From DATKKK01 sp964354625 (GTDB lineage: Archaea > Thermoproteota > Bathyarchaeia > Bathyarchaeales > Bathycorpusculaceae): 64,000 nt of DNA. The notes beneath the pieces were generated by a model, which did not search any database, was not told where the DNA came from, and saw only the letters and a program-made list of their open reading frames with translations. Numbering within the stretch: the stretch's first letter is position 1; each line of letters starts with the position of its first letter. Of the stretch, positions 35,684 through 44,242 are shown piece after piece. The translations under genes were made by a program, and so were the position numbers. The stretch is from positions 1-64,000 of the forward strand of contig CAYHAK010000001.1 of NCBI GenBank assembly GCA_964354625.1, written 5' to 3'.

Positions 35684-36805
35684 CTATAGTGCAAGCGAGA
35701 GCAGTTCAGCCACGTCCATGATCTGAATCTTGCCCTCGTTCCCCGTGGTTTTCACGGCATCATCCAACGTCAATAGGCAGTACGGACAAGCCACAGCAAG
35801 AATCTCGGCTCCTGCTTCTACTGCGTCTTTGACACGGGTATCAGCAAGGCGTCCACCCGGAATATCTACCCACATTCGTCCTCCACCACCTTCGCAGCAG
35901 ACGCTTCTGGCTCTGTTGCGGTCGAATTCGAGTAGTTTTACGCCTGGCACGCTTTCAATGGCTTTGCGTGGTTCGTCGTAGATGTTGTTTTGTTTGCCTA
36001 GGAAGCATGGGTCGTGGTATATGACTTTCTTGTCTAGTGGCTTTGAGAAGGTGAGTTTTCCTGTTTCGACCAGTTTTGCAAGCAGTTGTGTGTGGTGCTG
36101 TACTTCGACGCTGGTTTGGTTGTATCGGTTCTTGAAGGCGTGGAAACCGTGGGGGCACGTTGCAACGGCTTGCTTGATGTTGTATTTGTTGAATGTTTTC
36201 ATGTTTTCTTCTGTTAGGAATTCGAACAGCCCTTTCTCGCCCATTCCGTAGACTTCGCTTCCGCAGCAGTTTTCCTCGTCGCCCAGAACGCCGAAGTTGA
36301 CTCCTGCTCTTTCGAGGCATTTGACGAGGCTTTTTGGGACGATTTGGACTCTTGGGTCGTAGGCTGATGTGCAGCCGACGTAGAAAAGGATGTCGGCGCC
36401 CTGCGAGATTGGCCTGACGTTTAGGCCCTGTGTCCACTCAGTGCGCTTGTTCCGCATTCGTCCCCATGGGTTGCCGTTTTTGAATATGCTTTCGAGTGCG
36501 TCGCGTATGGTAGGTGCGATTTGTCCTTCTTCGACGGCCATGCTGCGGACGTCGATTAAGAACTCGTATGGGTTGAGGTCTTTGGGGCATCTGACTCCGC
36601 ATGTTGAGCATGTTGTGCAGCTCCACAGCTCGTTTTGGGGGTGTATGCTTAGTTTGCCGAGTGTGGCGACTTCGCGCATGTACCGTCTGATGTTGAGGTT
36701 GGCTTTTCTTGCGACGGGGCAGCTTCCTGTGCAGGTTCCGCATTGGATGCATTCGAGAAGTTTGTGTTTTTGGGACAGTTCCTGAGCGTTCATGCTGTTC
36801 ATCAC
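35684..36805 (-). CDS. Fused HdrC-HdrB-like heterodisulfide reductase subunit (HdrD-like)
   Basis: A 373-residue protein. The N-terminal HdrC part has two [4Fe-4S] motifs (CIQCGTCTGSCP and CTTCSTCGVRCP, residues 19-75). The HdrB part has two CCG domains (NCCGSEVYG about residue 180 and VCCEGGGG about 304, with ACPYC at 343). Such proteins reduce disulfides or act as an electron acceptor module of HdrA or ETF complexes. It is divergent from hdrA, with 86 bases shared between the starts. Start codons GTG 36805, ATG 36802 and ATG 36793 are all possible; a TATA box near 36830-36839 suggests a leaderless mRNA. Confidence 0.86.
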   Translation of the reverse strand: MMNSMNAQELSQKHKLLECIQCGTCTGSCPVARKANLNIRRYMREVATLGKLSIHPQNELWSCTTCSTCGVRCPKDLNPYEFLIDVRSMAVEEGQIAPTIRDALESIFKNGNPWGRMRNKRTEWTQGLNVRPISQGADILFYVGCTSAYDPRVQIVPKSLVKCLERAGVNFGVLGDEENCCGSEVYGMGEKGLFEFLTEENMKTFNKYNIKQAVATCPHGFHAFKNRYNQTSVEVQHHTQLLAKLVETGKLTFSKPLDKKVIYHDPCFLGKQNNIYDEPRKAIESVPGVKLLEFDRNRARSVCCEGGGGRMWVDIPGGRLADTRVKDAVEAGAEILAVACPYCLLTLDDAVKTTGNEGKIQIMDVAELLSLAL

Positions 36806-36891
36806 TTTTGTTTGAAGTGGGAGCGTAAGGTTATTAAAGTATTTTCCTCCGTATCACTCAAAACAAACCAACATGGCTAGGGGTTTCGGGA
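36806..36891. promoter_or_regulatory. Divergent promoter region between HdrCB-like and HdrA genes
   Basis: The block GGTTATTAAAGTATTTT (36829-36845) supplies a TATA-like element for both strands. On the minus strand initiation would fall at or just before the HdrCB-like start. On the plus strand it gives a leader of about 30 bases to HdrA. Shared control of the two subunits is likely. Confidence 0.5.
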
Positions 36892-39255
36892 ATGGAGAAG
36901 AAGGCGCCGAGGATTGGGGTTTTCGTTTGCGAATGTGGTGGCAACATTGGCGAAGTGGTGGATGTCAATGCTGTGGTGGATACGGTTAAGAGCTGGCCTG
37001 ACGTTGCCGTGGCCAAGTTCCACAGGTACCTATGTTCTAAGCCTGCGCAGGAGATAATCGCGGAGGCAGTCAAGAAGGAGAGTTTGGATAGGGTTGTGGT
37101 TGCCAGCTGCACGCCGAGGATGCATTTGGCCACGTTCCAGAGCGTGCTGGAGCGTGCTGAGTTAAATCCGTACATGTTGGAGTTTGTGAACATCAGAGAG
37201 CAGAATTCTTGGATTTTGGGTCCGCATCCGTCGGCTGAGGCCACGAAGAAGGCGGTAAGCCTGATCAGGGGCGGGTACGAGCGAAGTCGCGAGCTTGAGC
37301 CTTTGGAGACGATTAGTGAGAAGGCTTCGCGTGAGATTCTGATAGTAGGCGGAGGAATATCCGGGATTACTGCGGCGCTTGAGCTTGGTTATCTGGGTTA
37401 CAAGGTTCATGTTGTGGAGCGTAAGCCGAGCATCGGTGGCAACATGGCGAAGTTGACGAAGGTTTTTCCGACGTTGGATTGTGCGCAGTGTATTCTTACG
37501 CCGAGGATGGCTGAGGTGGGAAGGAATCCGAACGTGACGCTGTACACTTACGCTGAGGTCAAGGAGGTTTCGGGCAGGCCCGGCAACTTTGACGTTAAGG
37601 TTTTCATGAAGCCACGGGGCGTGGATCTTCAGAAGTGTCGCAGTTGCGGTGTGTGCTCGAAGGTTTGTCCGGTTGTGGTTGCAGATGAGTTTAATGAGGG
37701 TTTGGCAAAGCGGAAGGCGGCTTATGTGGAGTTTCCGCAGGCTGTGCCTTCGGCCTACGTGATTGATTTTGGCTCGTGCACGAAATGCGGGAAGTGTGAG
37801 CAGCTTTGTCCTGCCAAGGCGGTTAGTCTGGCGGACCAGGGAAGTACGATTGACTTGCACGTGGGTGGCATCATTATGGCTACAGGTTTTCAGCTGTATG
37901 ATGCCAAGAAGCTTGACACCTATGGTTATGGCACGTACAAAGACGTTATCACGATGATGGAGCTGGAGAGGCTTGTTTCGGCGACTGGCCCGACTGGCGG
38001 CTACGTGAAGCGTGCGGATGGCAGCGACGTGAAGAGCATGGCGATTGTGCTTTGCGCGGGGTCGCGAGACAAGAACTACATTCCGTATTGCAGTCGGATT
38101 TGCTGCATGTATGCTTTGAAGCAGGCTTTCGTATTGAAGAAGATGCTAGGCATTGACGTAAGCATCTACTACACGGACATTCGTGCCACGGGTAAGGGTT
38201 ATGAGGATTTGTATTGGCGTGATCAGGAGGCCGGTGTTTCGTTCATCCGTGGCAAGGTGGCTGAGGTCTACCAGAATAAGAACGGCAAGCTTGTGGCTGT
38301 CGCCGAGGACACGATTACGGGCGAGTTGATTGAGCAGGAGTTTGACATGATCGGCTTGGCCACTCCGATGGTTCCTCCCGCTGGGTTGAAGGAACTTGCG
38401 GACAAGATGAAGGTAAGCATCGGCGAAGACGGGTTCGTTACAGAGAAGCATCCGAAGCTTGATCCAGTTGACACGCTGGTCACAGGCGTTTATGCGTGTG
38501 GCTGCGCTTTGAGTCCGAAAGACGTGCGAGACACGGTTTCGGATGGCTTGGGCGCTTCGGCGAAGGTTGCCTTGTTCCTGAAAAGCGACTACGTTACTAC
38601 GAGTCCTGAGAAGGCTTTCGTGATTGCTGATTTGTGTAATGGTTGCAGCGTTTGTGTGCCTGTTTGTCCTGTTAACGCGATAAGCATGGTTGATGGGAAG
38701 GCGACGATCAGCGCATTTCAGTGTAACGGTTGCGGTGCATGTGTGCCTGTCTGTCCGAAGGAGGCTATTGACTTTAAGAATGCGACGTCGAGGCAGATTC
38801 TGGCGACTTTGCGTGGCGTGCTTGCGGACAAGGCTTCGGGCGATGTTCGCGTGGTGGCGTTTGTGGACAAGAACGTCGGCTACACAGGCATGGATTTTCT
38901 AGGGCTAGATAGGACGAGCTATCCTGAGAACATTCGCATTGCCACGGTGCCTACGACGGCTATTTTGGGTTTGAAGCATTTGCTGTACGCTTTTGCGTAT
39001 GGTGCTGATGGTGTGCTGGTCATTGAGGGTCAGGAGGCTATTGACGAGCATTTCACGAAGAAGCGCATGATCGACATGAACCGTGAGCTTGGCAAATACA
39101 CGATTGAGAACATGCGTGTGCGCTACAGCTATGTGCCTTTGCCTGTCTACAAGAAGGCTGCGGAACTGTTCACCATGTTCACGGACAGAATCAAAAAGTT
39201 TGGCCCGCTTGCAGAAGAGAAGCGCAATGCGATCAAGCAGAAGCTCCAGACTTAG
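36892..39255 (+). CDS. hdrA: HdrA-like flavin iron-sulfur protein with degenerate C-terminal MvhD domain
   Basis: A 787-residue HdrA. The N-terminal cluster domain (FVCECGGNIG), FAD motif ILIVGGGISGITAALELGYL, inserted cysteines (LDCAQCILTPRM) and ferredoxin motifs (CRSCGVCSKVCP, CTKCGKCEQLCP) are followed by the thioredoxin-reductase-like half and a second ferredoxin pair (CNGCSVCVPVCP, CNGCGACVPVCP, about residues 583-620). HdrA bifurcates electrons at its flavin. Residues about 650-750 align to MvhD by pattern (VVAFVD...YPENIRIATVP...AFAYGADGVLVIEG), but every cluster cysteine is replaced. Partner genes are the divergent HdrCB-like gene and probably the 32.9-kb MvhD protein. A T-run at 39296-39303 ends the gene. 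Confidence 0.9.
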   Translation: MEKKAPRIGVFVCECGGNIGEVVDVNAVVDTVKSWPDVAVAKFHRYLCSKPAQEIIAEAVKKESLDRVVVASCTPRMHLATFQSVLERAELNPYMLEFVNIREQNSWILGPHPSAEATKKAVSLIRGGYERSRELEPLETISEKASREILIVGGGISGITAALELGYLGYKVHVVERKPSIGGNMAKLTKVFPTLDCAQCILTPRMAEVGRNPNVTLYTYAEVKEVSGRPGNFDVKVFMKPRGVDLQKCRSCGVCSKVCPVVVADEFNEGLAKRKAAYVEFPQAVPSAYVIDFGSCTKCGKCEQLCPAKAVSLADQGSTIDLHVGGIIMATGFQLYDAKKLDTYGYGTYKDVITMMELERLVSATGPTGGYVKRADGSDVKSMAIVLCAGSRDKNYIPYCSRICCMYALKQAFVLKKMLGIDVSIYYTDIRATGKGYEDLYWRDQEAGVSFIRGKVAEVYQNKNGKLVAVAEDTITGELIEQEFDMIGLATPMVPPAGLKELADKMKVSIGEDGFVTEKHPKLDPVDTLVTGVYACGCALSPKDVRDTVSDGLGASAKVALFLKSDYVTTSPEKAFVIADLCNGCSVCVPVCPVNAISMVDGKATISAFQCNGCGACVPVCPKEAIDFKNATSRQILATLRGVLADKASGDVRVVAFVDKNVGYTGMDFLGLDRTSYPENIRIATVPTTAILGLKHLLYAFAYGADGVLVIEGQEAIDEHFTKKRMIDMNRELGKYTIENMRVRYSYVPLPVYKKAAELFTMFTDRIKKFGPLAEEKRNAIKQKLQT

Positions 39256-39279
39256 TGCCTGAGCGCGCGCCAATACGAG

Positions 39280-39303
39280 GCCCACTCTCCCGGGCTTTTT
39301 TTT
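39280..39303 (+). terminator. Hairpin and eight-T terminator after HdrA
   Basis: GCCC (39280-39283) can pair with GGGC (39292-39295), directly followed by TTTTTTTT at 39296-39303. The stem is weak; the T-run alone can terminate archaeal transcription. A GC-alternating tract (39263-39270) precedes it. Confidence 0.45.
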
Positions 39304-39379
39304 GGCTGTCTAGTTCAGTTTTGTTTTTATGTGAGTGCGTGTATCTCTTGTTTTTTGTTTGGTTTGGGGGGTCGCTGAT

Positions 39380-39778
39380 TTGGGGAGGACGGTGCGGATT
39401 AGGAGGCTTGAGCGTTTCGGGCCTCTGGATGTGCGGGTGCCTTCGGAGGAGGAGATTGCTGAGAATCCGCGCCGAGCCGTCTACGTGGCCGGAGGCTGGG
39501 TGGACAACATAAACCCGTCAATGATCAACGTTTACTGGCACAGGCGTCGGGACCAGTTCACTGTGTACAGCCTGCTTCAAGTGCTAGAGCATGAAACGTT
39601 GCACTTCGTGGTTCACAAGATCGCTGGGTTGCATGCTTCGATGAAGCTGGACAACGTGCACCGGTCAGCGTGCATCCAGATAGGCGAGGACAGGCTCATT
39701 TTTGTGAACGAGATCAAGCTGAATGACTGGGTTCTTGTGGAAGAAGTCGAGGACATACCCGAGGATACCGTGCTGTAG
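39380..39778 (+). CDS. Small protein with HExxH zinc-peptidase-like motif
   Basis: A 132-residue protein. The motif HETLH (about residue 72, in LEHETLHFVVHKIAGLHASM) is the HExxH core of zinc metallopeptidases, with further histidines downstream as possible third ligand. The N-terminal part is basic (RTVRIRRLERFG) and the C-terminus acidic. No signal peptide. TTG at 39380 with GGGGGG eight bases upstream is chosen; the longer reading from 39335 would add a hydrophobic stretch lacking such a site. Function unknown; proteolysis is inferred from the motif only. Confidence 0.6.
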   Translation: MGRTVRIRRLERFGPLDVRVPSEEEIAENPRRAVYVAGGWVDNINPSMINVYWHRRRDQFTVYSLLQVLEHETLHFVVHKIAGLHASMKLDNVHRSACIQIGEDRLIFVNEIKLNDWVLVEEVEDIPEDTVL

Positions 39779-39895
39779 CGGCGGCAATGGCGTAGCGCAC
39801 GCGTTGTATGTCCTAATCATGCCTGAGGCGAGATCAAGATGGTGATTACTCTGTAGTTATCGTCTCTTAGGTAATCAGTCAGCGGTTAGCGCTCG

Positions 39896-40356
39896 CTACT
39901 TGACCTCTATTCCAAGCCGTCTCAAGTCATCAGAAACTCCGTACGCGCGCGCTAATTTGACACCAGCATCTCTTATTCTAGAAAGATATTCCTGCAATTC
40001 CTTGTCTTCAGCAGGAAGTTTAGAAGATGGTCCCCACACAACGAGTGTAACGTTTTTCCAACCCCACTTGAAACGCTTCGAACCAAACGTATACAGCGCG
40101 CGCAAGGCCACTTCTCNNNNNNNNNNNNNNNNNNNNNNNNNNNNNNNNNNNNNNNNNNNNNNNNNNNNNNNNNNNNNNNNNNNNNNNNNNNNNNNNNNNN
40201 NNNNNNNNNNNNNNNNCCCCACTTGAAACGCTTCGAACCAAACGTATACAGCGCGCGCAAGGCCACTTCTCCGTCTGCGCTCGTCCACAATACGACCAGC
40301 TTATCTGGTTTAGAAGACTTTTTTTTCCGTGACAGGTTCTTTTTTGCTCGCGCGCG
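39896..40356 (-). CDS. DsrE-family protein, interrupted by an assembly gap
   Basis: Reading across the gap after removing one of the two identical 55-base flanks gives one frame: KLVVLWTSADGEVALRALYTF then KNVTLVVWGPSSKLPAEDKE and a C-terminus ending LGIEVK. This is the DsrE/DsrF-like sulfur-relay fold family (short alpha/beta proteins with VLWTSADREVAL-type starts). The frame is open to a stop at 40357-40359 with no ATG or GTG, so the start is unresolved; an eight-A run (minus strand, near 40319-40326) may hide an indel. The cysteine of active DsrE proteins is not seen. Confidence 0.55.
40062..40271. other. 100-N scaffold gap with identical 55-base flanks
   Basis: N fills 40117-40216 exactly 100 times, the usual placeholder for unknown length. 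The 55 bases before it (40062-40116) and after it (40217-40271) are identical. Both contig ends therefore cover the same sequence, and the true gap is probably absent or negative. Merging restores the DsrE frame. Confidence 0.85.
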
Positions 40357-40359
40357 CTA

Positions 40360-40705
40360 GATGCCAGCACACTTTTTCGAGATTCTTTCCGAAGCTAGAT
40401 GGGAAGCTCACACGTTCTGAGTTTTCGAGCTCGAAAGAAGGCACACTTTCATTAACCGACACAGTGAGGAAACAAATCCGAAAGGACGGTTGTCCTACAA
40501 CATTCAGCCTTCTTAGATGCAATACGACCATTGTTCGTTCGAGAGAACCATCTGGGATGTGTCGATTATTTGACAAACGAGTCTACGGGGAGAAGCTGTT
40601 CTGCTGCACCATCAACTAATGCATCTAGCGCGCACACGCGAGACTTGACGGGGAAGCCATTTATAACGAATTCATACAACAGCACGCTGGAGGATTTGGT
40701 GTCGT
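40360..40705. other. Intergenic region before the flavin reductase gene
   Basis: About 345 bases without a convincing gene; overlapping frames of 88 and 96 codons on opposite strands have no family resemblance. A TATA-like ATTTATAAC at 40659-40667 and GGAGG near 40688-40693 belong to the flavin reductase gene. Alternating GC tracts lie at about 40348 and 40628. Confidence 0.5.
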
Positions 40706-41236
40706 ATGAAGAGTGAGGATCCGGTTCAGGAAGGCCTTAGAAAGCTGCCTATTCGACCAATATACCTAGTATCCTGTGAACATGAAGGAAAGAAGAACAT
40801 AATCAGCGTTGGCATGTTTGCCTACTTCTCCGGAAAACCAGCTTTGGTTGGCATAGGCATAGCGCCCTCAAGATACTCCTATGAGCTTATTCAAAAGAGC
40901 AAGGCCTATGCTGTCAACGTGGTTGACGAGAAATTAATCGAAGCCGTAAAGATTTGCGGGGAAAACTCTGGGCGAGACACGGACAAATTCAAGTTGGCAA
41001 AGCTGACGGCAACTCCAGCGAGCAAGATTACGGCGCCTCTTATTGAGGAAAGCCCTTTGAGCATTGAGTGCAAAGTCGTTCAAGAAGTGGAAGTCGGAGA
41101 CCACGTGTGGTTCATGGGAGAAGTTGTCGCAACCCAATGCCGAGAAGGTTATGATTGGAAAGAAGGCTTGCTCTTGAAATGGGTTGGCGAAAAAGGCTTC
41201 TATCATGAAGCGGGAAAGAAGGTTGGAAAATACTAG
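40706..41236 (+). CDS. Flavin reductase family protein (FMN-binding)
   Basis: A 176-residue split-barrel FMN-binding protein. The family pattern is visible in YLVSCEHEGKKNIISVGMF, LVGIGIAPSRYSYELIQKS, FAVNVVDE-type strand AYAVNVVDE and the CGENSGRDTDKF loop. Archaeal members are FMN reductases or ferric reductases, and some bind other flavins or haem. Length and motifs match. It stands alone between two gene-poor stretches. ATG 40706 has a GGTG and an upstream GGAGG. Confidence 0.85.
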   Translation: MKSEDPVQEGLRKLPIRPIYLVSCEHEGKKNIISVGMFAYFSGKPALVGIGIAPSRYSYELIQKSKAYAVNVVDEKLIEAVKICGENSGRDTDKFKLAKLTATPASKITAPLIEESPLSIECKVVQEVEVGDHVWFMGEVVATQCREGYDWKEGLLLKWVGEKGFYHEAGKKVGKY

Positions 41237-41412
41237 AGTGCAAGTCTTCAGAAAACGGGATCGCAACAAAGAGAAGACCTTGCTCGCTTGTGAGACCCCA
41301 TTGAGGTAGTGTTAGCGCGCGCCTTAACTCCTAAACCTTTTTCTGTTATAGAGTATTATCTGAAGGCTGGATAAGCTGACCCGAAGACATAGCAAGACAG
41401 GGAGGTGCTTCT

Positions 41413-41484
41413 TTGGTCAAAGAAAAAAAAGAAGATGAAGAAGATGACGACGGAGAAGACTTTGAAGAAGAAGACGATTGGTAG
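41413..41484 (+). CDS. 23-residue acidic microprotein
   Basis: TTG at 41413 starts a 23-codon frame ending TAG at 41482-41484. It reads MVKEKKEDEEDDDG and then an acidic Glu/Asp run ending in DDW. A perfect GGAGG (41401-41405) lies exactly seven bases upstream, the same spacing as at annotated genes here. No homologue is known to me. It could be a DNA-mimic-like acidic peptide or a chance frame, but the ribosome site argues for translation. Confidence 0.45.
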   Translation: MVKEKKEDEEDDDGEDFEEEDDW

Positions 41485-41540
41485 CGAGCGCTTGATTTGC
41501 AGGCTTCTTTTCGACTTCTAGAATGGAAAGACAATTGAAG

Positions 41541-43240
41541 CTACCAAGCCATCATAAGGGCATTAAATACTGCACCGGTGCCCACTTTTTTGGTATTTCT
41601 ATAGAGCCACCATGAACATGTTGTTGTTATTATGAAAACTGGGACAATTAGCCAAAGGAATTCCACTAGAAATCCGACGAAGCTCGGCATAATCCAGATG
41701 TTGAAAAGCACTTTTGGCATGTACTGCAAACAGATTACAGCAACGAAGGGTATGATCCTGCTGAAAACTGCCTTGCCGTAGTTGCGCAGACCTGTCAAGC
41801 TTCCTTGGATTTGGCAGTAATTGAACTCATGAAGATACAAGCCCTCTGCCACGAAATATGCAGAAAGAAAGGTACAAACGTGAGAAAGGCGAAGATGCGT
41901 CTGCCTGAGCTAAAGCCTCGAAATATGGGCGAGACTATTCGCAGATTGATGTTAAGCATTGCTTCAAGCAAGTTTGCGACTGCAAAAAGTACTAGGAAGG
42001 CAACTACCGCGATAGACAACTCTTTTCTGCCAAAAGCCCCTGCAAGCGCTTCCCTTAATCTGATTTTCGTCTCGAATAGCCTTGGTAGGTTTTTTGCTGC
42101 TAGAAGCAGTCCGATCAAACCTACGGCCAACATCCACCATGCTATTGAGGCCCCAAAAATCAATGGAGGAAATGGGATGATAAATCCAACAAAGAACATG
42201 GGGACAAACAGGGCCAAATTAAGTGCTCCCCAAACGACATAGGTCCTCCAATATCCCAGTGTGTCATATTCTCTTTTGAGCATATCATGCTGTGGCTCTG
42301 CCCGGACAATGTTAGCGATAGGGAAGAACGCGAGGAAAACAATCCCAAACAATCCGACAATAACGGTTAGAATTGCAGCTTCTCGCTGAACATAAATCAG
42401 ATTTGTGTTCAATTCTGCTTCTTGAGACTGCGTGGTCTTGAGAGCATTTTCCATCCACGCGATTGTTTCCAAGATGACTGTGGGGTCAACAGGTTCGAAG
42501 AGGTGAGTGGTTGTTGGCGTAACGAGTTTTCGGTCTGTCTGAGATTTGAAACTGCCATAAAGGACGCCTGGAACGACTCCCTGTTGGGTAGCGAAGACAG
42601 GCGGCAACTTCTCTGAAGCAAGCTCGGTTAGGTTGAACAAAACATCGTATTTTCCGACGACCACCAGGAGATTCTTGGGAAAAGTTGAGTTTAGCACTCC
42701 ATATTCTTGGCCTTCCGCAATATCCCCTAGTCCTCCAGCGATTAGAACTAATGCGTCGATTTGGCTGTCATGAGCAACTGCTGCTCTCATTGCACCTCCG
42801 CCGAGACTGTGACCCACAAGGCCAATTGCGGATGAATTGACAAATCGCTGAGACTCTAGATACTGCACCGCTGTTAGAACGCCAAAGCTTGGCTCATTTC
42901 TTCCGTCCTCAACAGTTCCCCCAGATTTTCCGTGGCCGAACAAATCTAAGCAAAGGGCAACAAAGCCTCTTCTCCCCAGTTCGAGCCCGAGGCTACTCAT
43001 CATTTCTTTCGAACCGCCTATCCCATGTGCGATAACAACTGCTGCAGAAGGATTCTCGGCGGAAGCAGAATCGGGGCGATACAACAGCCCGCTGAGCTCT
43101 TTATTGTCATCTGTTATCGAAATTGTTTTGACTTCCAGCTTTCCAAAATCAGAATCCAAAGTCATGGTAAGGGATATTCCCAAAAGGAAAAGTGGTGCAA
43201 TAACAACCGCTGAGACTGTAAGCGCTCGAAATCTACGCAT
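41541..43240 (-). pseudogene. Alpha/beta hydrolase with multi-helix membrane domain, frameshifted
   Basis: Residues 1-300 from ATG 43240 are an exported alpha/beta hydrolase (signal anchor, AHGIGGSKEMM oxyanion region, nucleophile GHSLGGG, dienelactone-hydrolase-like). A membrane domain of several helices follows. Near 41850 the frame ends in unrelated sequence (ISWQRACIFMSS), while the next frame continues the membrane protein (VAEGLYLHEFNY onward) for about 100 residues to 41541. Inserting one base there (reading HIFVAEG) would restore one protein of about 565 residues. Either a sequencing indel in a T run or a recent loss. Confidence 0.7.
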
Positions 43241-43452
43241 AGTCACGCCCAAGCCATCTAAAAACGGAAACCGCGCGCGCGGTATATCTCTTTCGCGCGC
43301 ACGAATACTTCGATGTTCTAGGGCACGTCGCATTTAGCTAGAAGGCAAGTGAACTAAGGTCCAGTGTCATACCTGTAAAATTGGTTTGTGAGCAAAAGTT
43401 TTATGATGTGGTTGTCTACCTCTGTTCAAGCAGCAATGGAGACTGATAACAC
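43241..43452. other. Intergenic region with a perfect 14-base GC palindrome
   Basis: ACCGCGCGCGCGGT at 43270-43283 is a perfect palindrome, with a second tract CGCGCGC at 43294-43300. A TATA-like GTTTTATGATG near 43398-43408 would serve etfB. No gene seen. Confidence 0.5.
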
Positions 43453-44241
43453 TTGGATGTTGTTGTTTGTGTTAAGCATGTTCCTGAAACAGCTGAGGCT
43501 GAACTCAAGATAGACTCCTCAGGCAAGAACGTAGAGAAGACAGGGCTAGTCTATGACATCAACGAGTGGGACGACTACGCACTGGAAGAAGCAGTGCGCA
43601 TTAGGGAGAAGCAAGGCGGAACCGTGACGGCTGTCACTATTGGTGGCGATGATTCTGATAGTACTTTGCGTAAGTGCTTGGCTCGTGGGGCTGACAAGGC
43701 TATTCGTCTGACTGATCCCAAGTTTGAAGGTTCCGACGGCTTTGCTGTGGCCAAGATTCTGCACAGCGTCCTCAAGACCCTGCACTACGACCTGGTTCTA
43801 GTCGGCATGCAGGCAGGCGACGACGGCAACGCAGCAGTAGGCCCGATTCTCGCGCAGATGCTTGGTGTTCCGCATGCCACGATGGTCAAGAAGCTGGAGC
43901 TGGGTGCTGACAGTGCGAAGGTGAACCGCGAACTCGAAGGTGGTTTGGAAGAGCAGTTGGAGGTTAAGTTGCCTGCGCTGTTCTCGATTCAGACAGGCAT
44001 CAACGAGCCTCGTTACGTGTCGATTATGGGTATTCGGAAGGCTATGCAGAAGGAGATCAAGGTCATGACACTGGCTGACACGGGACTGGCTGAGGCTGAT
44101 GTGGGCGTTGCCGGTTCGTGGCTGACTGTTGACAGGCTTTATGTGCCTCCTGTGGAGAAGCAGGCTGAATTCCTCAAAGGCACGCCTGACGAGATGGCGG
44201 TTAGGGTTGCTGATATTCTGAAAGCAAAGGGGCTGATCTAA
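43453..44241 (+). CDS. etfB: Electron transfer flavoprotein, beta subunit
   Basis: A 262-residue EtfB/FixA. The N-terminal DVVVCVKHVPETAEAELKI, the nucleotide-site loop VLVGMQAGDDGNAAVGPILA and the C-terminal PDEMAVRVADILKAKG match. It carries electrons from acyl-CoA dehydrogenases, with EtfA, to a membrane or bifurcating partner. TTG at 43453 is used, with GGAG about ten bases upstream. First gene of the beta-oxidation series; EtfA follows one base after its stop. Confidence 0.92.
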   Translation: MDVVVCVKHVPETAEAELKIDSSGKNVEKTGLVYDINEWDDYALEEAVRIREKQGGTVTAVTIGGDDSDSTLRKCLARGADKAIRLTDPKFEGSDGFAVAKILHSVLKTLHYDLVLVGMQAGDDGNAAVGPILAQMLGVPHATMVKKLELGADSAKVNRELEGGLEEQLEVKLPALFSIQTGINEPRYVSIMGIRKAMQKEIKVMTLADTGLAEADVGVAGSWLTVDRLYVPPVEKQAEFLKGTPDEMAVRVADILKAKGLI

Positions 44242-44242
44242 A

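Noticed and set aside
40062..40271. 55-base direct repeat as a mobile-element or attachment site
   Set aside because: Repeat lies exactly at both edges of a 100-N placeholder, so it is a contig overlap.
40329..40619. 96-codon frame and opposing 88-codon frame after the gap
   Set aside because: Opposite-strand frames over the same DNA, neither with motifs or convincing start signals.
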